Part shown: in pieces, positions 23,422 to 37,460 of the stretch
How positions within the stretch are numbered: position 1 is the stretch's first letter
Layout: each line of letters begins with the position of its first letter
Origin: Prosapia bicincta
Taxonomy: Eukaryota > Arthropoda > Insecta > Hemiptera > Cercopidae
Length of the DNA stretch: 64,000 bases
Direction of reading: 5' to 3'
Assembly: GCA_036971475.1 (NCBI GenBank)
Contig: JBAIZL010000060.1
Span: 1-64,000, forward strand
Position numbers and translations under genes: made by a program
Notes under the pieces: model-generated
What the model saw: only the letters and a program-made list of their open reading frames with translations
What the model was told of the DNA's origin: nothing
Databases searched by the model: none

Positions 23422-23860
23422 GTATTATTCAATAAATTATTCCTGTAATTAGTGTATAATATTTAATCTTAAAAATAATTCTAACAGGAAAACATATTTG
23501 ATATTCTACATATATATAAATGAATATTTTTATGTATGAATGTATGAGCGTTTCTAACCACTGGCCCGATCGTCAAGAAACTTTGGGAAATTGTTGAGTA
23601 CATTCCTGGGAAGGTGTCTGGCGACATAGTTTTTTCTAAAATGTAATTTTTAGGTGCCAAAATAGCATAAAATGTGACTTTCTATCTTATCCTAAGACAT
23701 TTCATTGAATTCATTCCAAATTGTATTTGTTAGGCAACACTCAACAATCTAAAATTATTTTCCAAAACATTTCAAACAATATATAAAACATATTGTGTAT
23801 CCGAATGAACCCTTGTTTAAGTTTCTGTAACATACTATACTAGACTTCACTTGCTCATTT

Positions 23861-26074
23861 TGTCATTTTTTTAAAGAGATTTTCCATTAGGTTGTACTTT
23901 TTTGCGTTACTAGTACATAAATGTTTACTACAGTCTTTATATTGTCAATTATATTTATAATGTCTTATAATATATACCATTTGAGAGTTATAAAAACAAT
24001 GTCTAAGATGTATAAAGTTACTGGTGTTGGGATCTGTTATGTATAACATTTCTCTCGGTGATGGACTGTTCATGAAACATAAATATTTTTTCTCAGCAGA
24101 GAGAACGAAAGGGTAGCGGTAGATATGATGTCTGCATTATAGTCACGTATGCTCAAGGCTTCTAAAACTTCATTAAAAGCAATTTAAAGATCTCAGGAAG
24201 GATCGTTCTATACAAGAGCGTTCTCATTTATTTCGTGTTCTGAATATAAAGTTTAATACAAAAAAATGCAGGAACACGTTGAAAATAATGTGGTTTGAAG
24301 TGGCTCTTACAAACAGTAACCACTCTATAAAAGCCTTTTGTACAAATTATCACACAGAAATGCCAGGTCGTGCATATCAAACTGTGAATTAATGAAACAA
24401 TTTACAATACAATTAAAATATGAAAGTGACTTTTACATTTCTTACCGTTAGGTATTTCAGTATATCACAATACGACGTTTCATTACCCCTCCGGTCCCTT
24501 TATAATTTCCACCTCCGTCGGACTAGCGCATCATCTCCTATCCATCATCATTAGCTTCATTCTTTAGATCCTCACCTACCCTCTTATTTATCGATGGCGT
24601 TGCTTTTTATACATTATTTACATTTATTCATATTCTTCAATTTCAGGAAGCTAATCTCCCTTTAATTGTCTCCAAAATTGTCCGCACTACAAAATCTGTT
24701 CCAATTTATGTCGGTAAAATGGTACTCAAAAATTCTATGCTCATGATGATTAACTGGTCTTTTAATCTATTATTTAGCAATAAAGTTATTGTAGGTTTAT
24801 TGTTTGTGATTTTGTGAAAGGTTCTTTGCCATAGTGGTGATTTTAATTTGTATTTGATTTTACAGGAAAGTAAATTTGGTCCCCGAGCTTTGACCTTGAA
24901 ATTTGGACTATAAGTTTTTAAATGATGATTTAAAAGAAGAAATTGGTCGAATTCAATACTAGTGAGTGGGAGGAAGACCAATTGAAAGTGAAATAGATGT
25001 ATTGACTAAAGGAAATGAAACAAAGAGGGTAAAATTATTAATCCCTAACAGCAATGATCGAGAAAGATTTTGTAAAGCTATACGTAAGAACCGAATAACC
25101 GGTAAATATGAACTGTCTGTGAAGACCGAGTTTTTCTTATGATGCTACGAGAAACGTCGTCACTCTTCCACAGCTTGAAGCTAGGGAATTGTATCTCACC
25201 TCAGAATATGTTATGAATACGTTCATGATCTGCATATGATCCGGAAAAGGAGTAGGCCTATTTCAGGTTTAAAAACCTCTACATACGATACCTTGTGTAA
25301 ATACCTTTCCTTCCATTTACGCCCCTCTTGAACACAAGTACCTCTTTGGCCTCTTGAACTTATGTATATAGGCCTACTTATGTGTATAAGTGTTACGGTC
25401 CCTTGGTACAGTTTAAGTCCATTAAAACGCTACCATACATACGTGATGCCATGAAACTTTCATTTATCCTAAACTAGAGGTTTATTTCACTTCCGTAATT
25501 ACAGCTGATTTCTTCAACCATTTCCTGTCCTTTATGAATAATAGTCAAATTATCTACTAATGGGGAAGACAACACTAGGAATTTCTATAATGCTACTGGT
25601 TTGGCAATGTATTAAGCTCAAATGCATTGCCAACTAAATTTAAATAAAATATTTTCTATTTTCGACATCTTTTTTAGGCTCTCAGTTCTATCAATGAGTT
25701 CTATTTGACGACTTTTTATCGGATCCTCAATTCCTGAAACTAATTATATAACTTTGTGAACTATATTTGTGTCTGTCTTTTGATTAAATAAATGCGAGGA
25801 TATATCTGCTTGTCACTAGCCACTCCCACTGCAACCTCCCATATTGTCTTTTTATATATTTCTTCATGTAGACACATGGCTACAACCTGACCAGTAATTC
25901 TTTGCCTGTTACAATTTGAAATATTATTATTTTGTGTGTGGTAAATCTCTCTTTGGACAACGAGAGGCTTTAAAAAACGTTCAATATTTACGAAAGTTTG
26001 ATGCTGCGATTGTGACATGTTTATGACTACGAGATACCGAAGATTTATTGTAGACGTTGAACCATTTTTTATAA
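23861..26074. other. Unique sequence, no gene supported
   Basis: Frames at 24706-24981 and 25761-26018 (minus, 91 and 85 codons) have no recognisable domain or homologous neighbours. No tandem or inverted structure noticed. Confidence 0.5.
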
Positions 26075-26340
26075 TGAGGCTGTGAGCTACTGTCTTTGGT
26101 GACGCGGTAAGCCATCAGTATGGTAAGACGGTGACCCATTGGTCATGGCTATAGAACCAAAGGGAAACCCATTTTCCATGGTTTTCGATAGTGAGTCGGC
26201 GAAGCAATGTCCATGTGAGGCTGTAATCAATAACTCATGGTCAGAAGGTGAGTCATTGTCCATGGTGGGATGGTAATAGTCCATTGTTTCATAGTACGTC
26301 GGTGAGGCATTGTCTATGGTAAAACAGGGAGCCATATTCC
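26075..26340. repeat. Irregular degenerate repeat of about 25-35 bp
   Basis: Variants of GTGAGTCATTGTCCATGGT recur at roughly 26131, 26164, 26199, 26250, 26277, 26302 and 26328 with uneven spacing. A minus-strand frame of 82 codons (26087-26335) runs through it and owes its Asp/Met/Ser-rich look to the repeat. Confidence 0.5.
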
Positions 26341-29300
26341 ATGAGTTGTTTACTCTTTTTTTACCAATTGTAATAAAAACCGTAGTTTTATTAAAAATTA
26401 AAAACTACCTACGTTATAGAATTTCCGCTCGTGACATATATAAAAGGGTATAACCTGAAACTTTGAAAGCTTTGAATAAAACCAGACTGGCTTTGAGATA
26501 ATTTCTCTAATAGCTCTACAACCGTCTACCAAAGTACTTGTTTCCACCGTAGGAACATTCGACAATGCATTATTACGGGACTAGCTTGTTTGCTTTAATG
26601 TTATTAATTTGCTTTCTAATAAGTCGTTTACTTTTATAACGTGAAAATATATTTCATTCAAACAAGCATTAGTCGTCTCTAATTTAATTTAATTTATGGC
26701 GAAACTTGACACTCAAAAACATTTTTGTACGTGCATAGATATTTGTTTTTAGGAAAGTAATCAAGAAAAAATTGCATTTAAAATACGTTCTGAGCAATAT
26801 AAACGATTTTATGATTGAATAAAGTACAGTACGGTCGGTCGCTAAAGTTAGGTACGGTTATTTTACGGTCGGGCGTTAAATGCAGGTTTCCGGGTGGGGT
26901 GTACATACACTCTTCACTCCGGTTAGGACCACAGATAGACGATTTTGCCCACGCGATGCTATAGCTCCCTGTTTTGCAGTTCTAGGTTATTTTTAAGGCT
27001 TTATTTAGTACATGACAGGAAGGGAGCCTACTAGTGAATAACTTGTTTAAACAAACTGTTTTTACACTAATGAAGTAGTAAAGTTATAAATAACTGCAGT
27101 ACTCTATGTACGCTGTCAGAAGCAAACTCGAAAGTAACGTCTGACTCCAAGAGCTAAGATAAGACTAAGGAAATATATGTTGGCTATCACCGATTGCTAT
27201 CCAGTGACCTGGATATCTAGATATTGTATACCTAAGCGTATAATCGCTTCGAACATATTATTTAATAAAGTTTTAGAAACAAAAAGAAAATGAGATTAAC
27301 ACAAGTTAATGTAATTATATATAGGTAAATATTTCGATTTCATAAAAATACAAAATTAAATTATTTTCAATAACTAAATGCAATAATTAAATACAACTGA
27401 TTAAAAATGCTTATACATGAAAATGGAAGTAAGTTTAATGTAAATTTCATCATAAAACTATAAGAGCAAATTAATTTATTACAAAACTACTAGAACTTTA
27501 ACAGATAGTAGGACTAAAAATAATAAAGTATTTATGGTTTGTTTATGGGCCTTATCACTGCTTCCGATATTATTTTACTTTCTACTCCTTAAATATTACA
27601 AATAACAGGAACGATATAAGTGTCACTCCGTGCTAAAATTTTCACCGACTCTGACAGAGGCCAACCGAAGTCTAGGCGCGGGTACGATTCTGACACCGCG
27701 TAGGCGGACAAGTTACACATTTATCATGCACATATTTAAACGAGTTTGTAAAAGCAAAACGGGGGCGTTTATTTTACGATGCATGCTTGCAGATACGGTT
27801 GCAGAAATATTCGTTTTGTATATTTAAACAGACTAATTCAATGAAACAAAATCGTTGCAATCTGTTTTCGGCTTTATAAAGGATTTGGCAATATCTCTGA
27901 GTAAACGCCTTGGCCAGGTCAGGCAAACGTTCGAATGCGAGGCACAATGTTAAGGTTCGTTATCAGGTCTATTTTTCTTACTGTTTAGCCCTAGAAGCCT
28001 TTCACACTATCTTATAGTAGACTATACTCCAATCTCTGTCCCCTGTTCTATAGAGGCTGAGTGGACCTTTATAGAAAGTGGGTCGCAAAAATTAAACCCT
28101 TTTTAAAACCCCAATAATTCCTCTTACTCATAGTACCTCACCACTTATTCTCTCTTTCTTAGCCTTACGTAAGTTCTATCATTCCTTCTCTCAACATATT
28201 CTTAAAAGACGTTCAGCAAATAATACCTGAAATAATCCCTTTAAAAAATATTAGTGTTCTTGTAGTGGCTATTCCGTCATCCCTCATTAAGGGTGAGTAA
28301 ACTTCAACCTCATTCCGATTTAGGAATCTAAATCAATTCCTGACCAATTTGGCAATGGTGCTGAATAGTGGTCATTGACCTGGGCAGACAAACCGCATCA
28401 ATACCTGTACATATTGTGAGTTAAGGAATTGAAGGTTTGTTTATACATACCTGTAATGATGATGTAAGACTTTATTATGGACAGATCACGGATTAGATAT
28501 TTATTCGACCAAAGAAATTTTAATATACATTCTTAAGTGTCAAAGTTTCATAGAACTTCCTTCAACTTACAAGCAGTAAGTTTTCAAAACAGTAAATTTT
28601 TACTTATCTTGATTCATAGATTCTTGCAGATAAACCAGTTATCCTACCTAACTTCGATATCATAGATAAATTGAACAGAGATGACGTAGAGCCTCTGGAG
28701 CCAGAACGTTCCGCTTCGCATAAATGCTTAGCTTTTATCCGTAATCCCTCATTAGGGTGGAGTGTATTTCTAAAGTAATCGTACCAATGATTTATAATAC
28801 TTTCCTAATCAGTAAGAAGGGAAAATAGCCCTGTTATGATCTTCCTGGTGTGCGAAAAAGTTTAAGTCTCCTAAAGTAAAATGGCTAATATAGCGATGTC
28901 TATCTTACAGGATCAAATAAAATATATTCCTATCTATTACTGTATTTTAATGTAAGCTAATCGAAACTTTTCCTTGCCATATCATAGATAATATGAGGGG
29001 TGTAAATACCTCAGTGACATCTTTAGAGAAATTGTACGTCGGGAAAAGTAGGTCCTCATGGGGCATGTTTCCGTGGGAGTATTATAATTCTACTCTGTAA
29101 TTCATCTTGTTTCACTTAGATCTATATTTCAGAAAGGGATGGTTAGGGTAGATTTATCGCTGTTGGAGAGTAAGTTACTTCGTCAAAGCCGCATACCCTC
29201 TGTAGTAACACCACTTTGTACTTATACTTCCAACTATCTTACCTTATATTAACCAACTCCTATGTATTCAACCCTTATCTCACAAGTCTTCTAGTACCAG

Positions 29301-30363
29301 AGGAATAGTGTCTTCACTTTAATCATATTCATAAAAAGTTTTCACAACATAGGAGAAGTTAGAATTTAAAAACTCTTAATTTATTTCACTTCAGAGTAGG
29401 GCTTTCTAAGGTGTTACGATTAGACAGTGATTTTTAGCCTGATTTTAAAGACAAACTTGCGATACCTATCGTTGATTTGAATAAATACAATTTTATTTCT
29501 ATCATTAGGCCTTTAATCCTTTGACTGCAAATCTCGTCGAATCGTAATTTATACTAAAAGCTTTCCGAAAGGGCGGCAACTGGGAAGCAATGCCATGGAA
29601 AACCGTTTTACATTAGAATCACGTTTCCTGCAAACAACTCCTTCAAATTAAGAATTTCCTTTCATTAAAAGGACCCTTTATTTTTTAATTGGAAAGCAGT
29701 AGAACGTGGCTTTGATGTAAATGAACAAAAGTGGATATTTATTCTTCTGTTTGTATAGATATAGACCTTTGAGTCAGAAAATATTTCAAATCATCTAAAA
29801 TGATTTTATGTTCTTTAGATACAAAATAAAGCTTTGCTTAAATATTTCTCATTCATATCAACTGAATTATCGTTATTTCTTGCTAGAGATTTGAAGGAAA
29901 ACCACTCTAATTAAATTTAAAAAATCATTAATAAAAATACGGTATTTCGTTCTTATATTCGTGAACAATCCAAGAATTACGGCCCATTATACAAACCAAA
30001 ATTGAATTGGTTTATTTCCAATGTTTTGGTCTTTATTTCCTTAGAATCTATGCGGCCTTCACCATAAATGTGTGGAAGGTTTTATCACAGTACCACTCCT
30101 CAAGGTAGACTTGGGACGTTGGTAATACTGTTTGATAGTTTCTTCCTGAGTAAGTCGGTTCAACAGCTGCCCAAGACAATCCTAAATTTTACTTTAGTTT
30201 TAATAACTACTTTTATTTTATTTCTGTTACATTTACCTGTGTTATCTCTTTGTCTACCTATACTATTTACCTATATTTTGTCTAATTTTACATAGGAAAA
30301 GTTATTAGGGCTGCTTTATTCATATTTTACTTTTCTACATGAACAAACATAGCAGAAATGATA

Positions 30364-30367
<4 letters not shown>
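26341..30367. other. Unique AT-rich sequence, no gene supported
   Basis: About 4 kb with only short, unrecognised frames (27630-27827, 30068-30295 plus). No clear transposon ends, tandem arrays or RNA genes were seen. Confidence 0.5.

Positions 30368-30434
<67 letters not shown>
30368..30434. repeat. (AT)n microsatellite
   Basis: About 32 AT units, left flank of the inverted repeat at 30468-30604. Confidence 0.97.
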
Positions 30435-30438
<4 letters not shown>

Positions 30439-30467
30439 TATGGTGATATGTTTTCTTGTAATATAGT

Positions 30468-30598
30468 TAATAAATTAAAAATATTTCAAAAACAAGAATA
30501 CTTTTAATGAATATATTTATACTTAAATAAATATTCTTATATTCTTTTAAGGAATAAATATATTCATTAAAAGTATTCTTGTTTTTGAAATATTTTTA

Positions 30599-30604
<6 letters not shown>
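30468..30604. repeat. Inverted repeat between two AT tracts
   Basis: Arms of about 51 bp (30468-30520 and 30554-30604) are essentially perfect complements with a spacer of about 34 bp. The right-arm text AAAGTATTCTTGTTTTTG resembles AAATATTCTTGTATTTG in the 41.3-kb palindrome, and both have GTTTTCTTGT between the left AT tract and the arm. This suggests a family member that has lost the central hammerhead-like part. Confidence 0.85.

Positions 30605-30670
<66 letters not shown>
30602..30670. repeat. (AT)n microsatellite
   Basis: About 33 AT units, right flank of the inverted repeat. Confidence 0.97.
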
Positions 30671-30673
<3 letters not shown>

Positions 30674-30847
30674 CACTCGTTTTAATTTGGATGATTTTAA
30701 AATTATCCGTTTGTTTAATTTTTATTAACTTGCAAATGCTATAAACTTATTATTTACTCAATTATTATTATTGAATGTAATTTTAATTCATTGGATTATG
30801 ATTGGGCACCACTTATCCCTGATATGAAAGGTATAACTATTTATAAT

Positions 30848-31134
30848 ATTGAATCTCTGAATTGCATTGAAATAACATAACAAATTACTGGTTCATAATA
30901 AAATCTAATCAAATTATATGATAAAGAATTACAATCCTAATATTGATTCTCTGAATTGCATTGAAATAACATATAACAACTTACTGGTTCATAATAAAAT
31001 CTAATCAAATTATATGATAAAGAATTACAATCCTAATATTGATTCTCTGAATTGCATTGAAATAACATAACAAATTACTGGTTCATAATAAAATCTAATC
31101 AAATTATATGATAAAGAATTACAATCCTAATATT
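30848..31134. repeat. Tandem repeat, three units of about 94-96 bp
   Basis: Units start at 30848, 30942 and 31038 (ATTGATTCTCTGAATTGCAT) and end AATTACAATCCTAAT. The units are almost identical; the second has two extra bases near CATATAACAAC. Confidence 0.95.
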
Positions 31135-31545
31135 TTTGATGATGACGACATCTTAATTTTTACTTTAATTTTAGTTTGCTCAATAACAATAACCTTCAGA
31201 GACTCTAAATCTTATTCAATTGCCTATTTTAATTCATGTATAACTTATTGCTTTACTCACAAAGTCGCTGTTTAAGCTTCGTATGAAATTGAAGAGATAT
31301 AGGTATGAAAAATATACTTCTGATTTACTCAACAGGTTGCTTTGATAAATTAATAAAAGAAATACTTGTGATTGGGAGATGAACAATAAAGTTTAATACT
31401 CAAAAGTTGTCAATAAAGTTTAATGAATTGGAGGGTCACCTGTTCGTAGATCTTGGTTTGGAGCTACATCCGTTCGTTGAATCACTATAGGCCTATAACA
31501 CACAATCACTTTTACTTCATACTTTGATCACTCTACTAGATCGCG
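31135..31545. other. Unique sequence between two tandem arrays
   Basis: Nothing recognised. Confidence 0.5.
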
Positions 31546-31890
31546 TAGGTTGCTACTTTACAGCCAACTTCCGATGAAACTAATGTTATTATTTTTTTAT
31601 TAATTCGACGACCTTACTGGATACTTTTATCACTATGCTATCAACGGTTAGGTTGCTACTTAACATTCAACTTCCGATGAAACTAATATTATTATTTTTT
31701 TTATTAATTCGACGACCTTACTGGATACTTTTATCACTATGCTATCAACGGTTAGGTTGCTCCTTTACATTCAACTTCCGATGAAACTAATATTATTATT
31801 TTTTTTATTAATTCGACGACCTTACTGGATACTTTTATCACTATGCTATCAACGGTTAGGTTGCTCCTTTACATTCAACTTTCGATGATT
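31546..31890. repeat. Tandem repeat, 3.3 units of about 104 bp
   Basis: TAGGTTGCT starts units at 31546, 31649, 31753 and 31857 (last partial). Each unit contains CAACTTCCGATGAAACTAAT, AATTCGACGACCTTACTGG and ATGCTATCAACGG. Confidence 0.95.
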
Positions 31891-34800
31891 TACTTAATAC
31901 TTTTCTACGAACTGGATGTAACTTGACAGACGTCTGTTCTCATACAACGTTTCTGGATGACTCTCTCGAATCGTTTTCCAAAACATCTAACTCTTTGGAC
32001 CTCTTATCCCTTATCTCCAGGGTTAAACCAATCACATTTCTTAAATTGAACTTCTAATGCATTTCGTAAAAATCTAAAGTCTTTTTGAAACTGAAATTCT
32101 TTTAACGGTACTAAGATTGTTGTATCTAGTTTCTTTAGCTCCCTTGAGCCTTAAATCTGACAATTGTTGAGAATTCATTACACAATAAAGTAATAATACT
32201 GCCAGTTTGGCCTTGTACGTTGTATTCTTAGCTTTACAAATCTAATTTATACTTCCTTTTAGATTCTCTGCGCACATATCGTTATGATACATAGACTAAA
32301 GCACATTAGTGCGACCTAATCAAATAATACCCACAGTTTACTTGAGCAACCCATGAATGTTAGAACAACAAACACGTAAATTAAACTTACTAACTTGGAC
32401 ACACCAAACGCTATTCTTTCAAAAATCCTTAAAAGCACAAATCTTCCTCCAACAGCACTATTATTTATTCCTAATATCGTTTGTAAGGGATAAAATACTT
32501 TATAATGAAATACTAAAAACATACACATTAACTTACAACTCTCACACACACATACTCAACTCCTATTTGCGCTACAATTCATATACTGTTTGTGAGTTAT
32601 ACATAATTTCCTCACCCTCCAATATTAAAAAATATCGGTAACTGTGTATAGTAACTAATAATGTTACTATATTGTGTAATATTGTCAAATATTTGTTAAC
32701 TTATATTGTCATTCGGTTTTTTTGTTGTTTTTTTGTCTTTTAGTGTTTCATTCATTGAATAGTCCAAGTTTACGTTTACATTTTCTATCTTATAGCGACA
32801 TACGGAACAACTCTCTTATAGGGAGATCTATTTTAGTTATGTAACCACCACATTGTTGTTTTCTTCTTATAATATAATTTTATAATCGATTGTTGAATGT
32901 TTTTTAACGTCAAGATACATTTGAGTTTTACTTTCTAAAATTTTCTTAGATATATTATACTTTAGAAATAAAAAAGGTGAAAAAAATTACTAAAGGACTC
33001 AATCCATCTACCTTTTAACGTTTCATAACATTGTTATACCGTAGCAAACAAAACGAAAACCGTTAAAATCACTTTAGAAGTTCTCAACCTTAATGCAATA
33101 TAGTTACTTTAGTCCTAATAAACCCATGAATTATAATCTCTTAGGTGAAAGAACATTTTGTAATTAAAGGGAAGCAAAGCGATACAGAGATGTTTACCCA
33201 CCCCTAGTTATAACGTCTGCAGCCATGCACTTACAGTATGCGCGGAAAGATTAAAGTTTCTTGGTTCTTTATCTGTGTATGCTTGTTAGCGAACCATTAC
33301 TCTACCAACACAGACGGTTTATCTCTAATTGATTTTTACATGTCTTAATTAGGGTCCGTATACCCTTAAAACAAACTAGGTATCTTTGAAATAAATGAAC
33401 AAATTAAGCTATAATAATATTTTAGGAACATATTTTAATGAACAAAATTACACAAAGCATAAATATTACGTTAATTACCACTAGAGAAACGAAACGTTTC
33501 TATACCACTTTATTTTATAAACACTTGTTTTACAAGTATTTGCTGAAAAACATTTGTGAATATTTTATAACACAATTATTTACTGTAATAAAATGTAACT
33601 ACAAATTATCCGATTAGAGTACATGTATTGTTTTATACATATAAACAAACAAAAATAATTTAATTGTAAACTACAAGATTACGGAAGTGAAAGACCTTCA
33701 GTTACCACTTACAGTATTCGCCGATCCCTTTAGGTTTTGTTGCTTACTAACTAAGCTTATCCTATTCGCAATATTTTGTAATAGATTTTATACAATTTAA
33801 TGCAGTTTAAAATAGGGTTCAGTTTCAAAAAGAAACAATAAAAATGTATAGTTTCTTGTGATTTTGTAATTCAAGGTAATGTTGGAAGTTTTCACAACTG
33901 GTTTTAAAACCACTGGTTTTGGTTTCCGATATTGAAAAATACTTTCTGCTTGTTCAGACCGTATTTTCAAGTTACACATGGTCACGAAAAGCATAAAACC
34001 AAACTTAGAATAAATATTCGTTAATTATTACAGAAACAACAAGGAAATAGGGATATGTTTTATTTAATAAGAGATAATGTAAAACAAGTAATATAGAAAC
34101 AAATTTCTATAGCCAAAAAAATTAACTTTATCAATAAATTCCACTATAAATTATTAACAACATATTTTCTTCAAGTATCCATGAGATCCGCACAATTTGT
34201 AGAATTCCAGACAATGTAATAGCCTCAAACGCGTTTGATATAATTGTAGGGGTAGAACAAGCAGATTAGGGTGGAATCTAACGTGTTTAGACAGATCTAT
34301 CCTTACCGAGAGTACAGAGAGGACTCTAAGACACGTTAGTAATGCTACAGAAATATTCCGGCCACTTACCAAGTAACCTATGCATGTAGCCGGAGATAGG
34401 GGATCAGGCTTTGTAAAGTGTAAACATGAAAATGTATTGGCCCACGTTTTATTTTCTCTTAAAATAACCCTTCAAGGTGAAAGAGTCCTGGAACTGGAGT
34501 AAGGGACTGCTTGAAGTAAGGAAAATATAACAGGCTAATATGTACACTCGTCACGTCAGCCGCGTGGTTCCGGATAAAGGAAGCCTGGGCTATATATTTT
34601 ATGAAATTCCTTGTTCCACTTTCCATGAGTAATAGAATAAAACTATGTACAATGTTACATAACATGTTAAGAACTATATTAAGTGTTAGCCATTAAAGGT
34701 TTACTTTGTTGGTTTAAAATTGAAAACACTAAAAAATTCAATGGCATCTTAATAATGGTAGCAGTATTTGTACTTTGTTAGTAGTTATTTTGAATAATTT

Positions 34801-37348
34801 AGAGTTTAATTTTTGGAGATAGTTTTTACAGATAGTTATAGTAATTTTCTTTGTTATATTTCTTTTATTAACGCATACTCGTACATGTATATAAGCCAAC
34901 ATTTTATACCTGCAGGAAAAATTGCAAACGATCTCCCACGGGCCGGACCTACACTAAGGTATTATGTGGCAAGCGAATAATTTGTCAATATTAGCAATAT
35001 ATTTTCAATAAAAATAAGTTCTGGATTCGCGATATGCATACCTTTAATTTATACTAATGACTTGTATGAAAGTGTTTCTATGTCTTCTATAGTTGAGTCT
35101 CGCATATTTACCACCAGGCAGCAGCATCGAGTTACTGCGATACAAGTTATTTTATCTAATATTTACATTCTACTAACAAACAGTTTTATTACTAACTTAC
35201 AATTCATTGCTAACTCACTAATAACGTTAGATACGCTAATCAGCTGATCGTAAAATATATCAGCGTAGATAGGTTACTGCTATAAAAATATGTTGAAAAC
35301 ATGAATCATCTGCCTTTTGCCCGCTCTTCCATCTCTTCTGAAGTTGAGGCATTTCAAATGTTCTCCACCATCTAAAGTGATTTTTGACTGTTCGTCAAGC
35401 TTATATACAGTTTCCCTGTTATAAAAATGAAATCCCAATTTAACTACTCTAAAACTACACGTTTCCACATCGAAATATCTGTTGAGTACCATAGGTAATA
35501 ACTCATTACAAATTTGAAGATAGCAAGTTTTAACTAGATATGTATCAACCAAAAAACAAAATATAAAATTGCTAACCATCGTAATGTATGCTTGAGGTAT
35601 GACCTAAATATATAAGCATTTTAAAACGTGACCTACATTTAACTACTTTGATATGAAGTTATGCAAAAGAAAATATAAACTTTCTTCCAGTGCAACGTAC
35701 CTATCACTATATTATCTGAAGTATATACCCTTTCACAACACTTTGTTTACTCTATGAGGTGGCAAATAATTTACTGTGTACCCAAAATTAATAGATTCAA
35801 CTGAGTTATATGTAGCTCACGAGATATAGCAAGAGACTTAAGATACGCAGGAGGAGAGTTCGCCATCAAGTCGAGGTGGAAGGTCAAGGAGCTGTCAGCC
35901 TCTCCCTCTGATCTAGCCACATTTGTCTGACAGGCCGATAGGTAGAGTGAACGGGCCATCAACACTCTAAGTATGAAGTAGACAACTTTGCATAGACCGG
36001 CAAAGTCTCTTGATATAGCTCGCTACTTTTATACATGAGACCAAAATAGCGTCTCTGTTGCAGTTCATTATGATCTTCATCTCTCTTAGTTATCAACCCT
36101 ATTACAACATAATTTTCACTCTGTAAGGTAGAGAATAATTCGAATATGTAGTCATGGAAAGGAAACTATCGTCTCTATTTCTCTTCCATTGCAACGCGAC
36201 CTTAATTTACTTACCTCAGTCATATGTACGTTTCTACCCATATTTTACGCTGTAAGGTATCCATGAGATGCATACACAACATTATTGAGTTTCTTTTAAA
36301 AACATTATAGGTTATCATAACCTTAATGTAAATAGATTTCAGAGAAATGTCACTCTTATGAAAAATGGCAACTCAGGGACGCAAAATAAAAGATTATTAC
36401 GAATAATGTTGTTGTATCTGTGCTTAAATTATCTTTCCTTGTGATTAAATTTTTAATTTTTGTCTGATAGTTCCGATTACGTTAGCAATCTTTAAAATAA
36501 AATGATATTTTGATATCATTAAGTAATAAGAGTGTATGCATAACTTTTTGTGTTTTAATAAAAACTCTAAATCCATCCTCACTTCCTCTAATTACGGTTT
36601 AAGAGTTGTAAAACTAATAATAATTTAAATTCATTTAATCAAGAGCATATAATGAACTGAAAGTGCACGTGGAGAGTAATTTGAGTGAATCATTGCGAGA
36701 TATGTAAATTTTCAAGAACTCTACAGGGAAATCAATTAAACATTTGCTAAACGTTACAGGCAGAATGTAGTACCTCTGGGTTCAATCCTCTCATCTGAAG
36801 GGAGCAAATTGCATTTAACATTTGTTTAGTGTATCGACAAACTATCTTTCCCAAAGTATTTTTGCGACCTTTCAAGGCGCTTGATATAGTCCAAGCATCG
36901 TGAATACAGCTCCGCCAAAGATGTTGTTCGATATAAAAAAGAGGATGAATGGAAAGTAATTGAAGGAAATACATTTCACGTTTTCATGAGCACACGTCTG
37001 AGGATACAGAACCAGCAAAATTAAATCAAGTCTGAAAAGGGTCTAAGTTTGCAGAGTTAATAGCCTGAGAGCAGAGAGGTAATTTAAATAGTCTAAAGCA
37101 GGAGATGCTATTACAGTGTATGAAAATTTGCTATACGATTGATGAGGACACTTGTTAAAAACCAAGGCTGTATGAGTTTATAATTGTTGTATTATTATTA
37201 GGCCTCTTACATAGGTTAGATTAACAGAAAAGTCCCTCATGTGTTAATAATGACTGGTTCTTCCTGTCTTCCTACTTGCTAATCTAGATATGGCCATTTG
37301 CTAAGCCAGTTATAACCGCTGTTACACAATTATCAACTTTTCTATTGA
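31891..37348. other. Unique AT-rich sequence, no gene supported
   Basis: The longest frame that is not repeat-derived here is 35280-35579 on the minus strand (99 codons). Its composition is protein-like, with a hydrophobic first 20 residues, but I recognise no family and see no splice or promoter support. The other frames (32357-32641 plus, 34154-34372, 36747-36974 minus) are equally unsupported. Confidence 0.45.
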
Positions 37349-37413
37349 TCTATATATGCATCTACATGTACATGTATATGTACTTGTACACCTACATGTA
37401 CATGTATACGTCT

Positions 37414-37460
<47 letters not shown>

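Larger units (their letters stand above)
23237..23457. repeat. Near-perfect palindrome with hammerhead-like arms
   Basis: Arms of about 110 bp mirror around base 23347. The outer arms read ATACACTAATTACAGGAATAA on the left and its complement on the right. The inner arms carry CTGAGGATGTTGG...CCAAC. The arms differ at a few positions, including bases of the catalytic core in the right arm. It follows a TA tract. Confidence 0.9.
22230..23860. repeat. Three copies of a ~350-450 bp module with TA-rich ends
   Basis: Copies at about 22230-22700, 22770-23182 and 23500-23860 share a block of the type GTATGTATGAGC...TACTAAGCCACTGATC...AAACTTTGG...ATTCCTGG...GGCGACATA...TAGTTTTTAAGTGC, followed by CAACACTCAACAATCTAAAAT and TTTCAAACAATAT. 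Copies one and two end CATTGATC or CATTGACC and run into a TA tract. The foldback at 23237-23457 lies between copies two and three. Likely a short non-autonomous transposon or satellite-like family; class unknown. Confidence 0.8.

Noticed and set aside
28980..29230. Possible rRNA-derived sequence
   Set aside because: The GC balance and words such as AAAGGGATGGTTAGGG looked rRNA-like, but I could not line them up with any conserved rRNA segment.
35280..35579. 99-codon minus-strand frame with protein-like composition
   Set aside because: No recognisable family, splice signal or promoter; within chance length for a window of this size.
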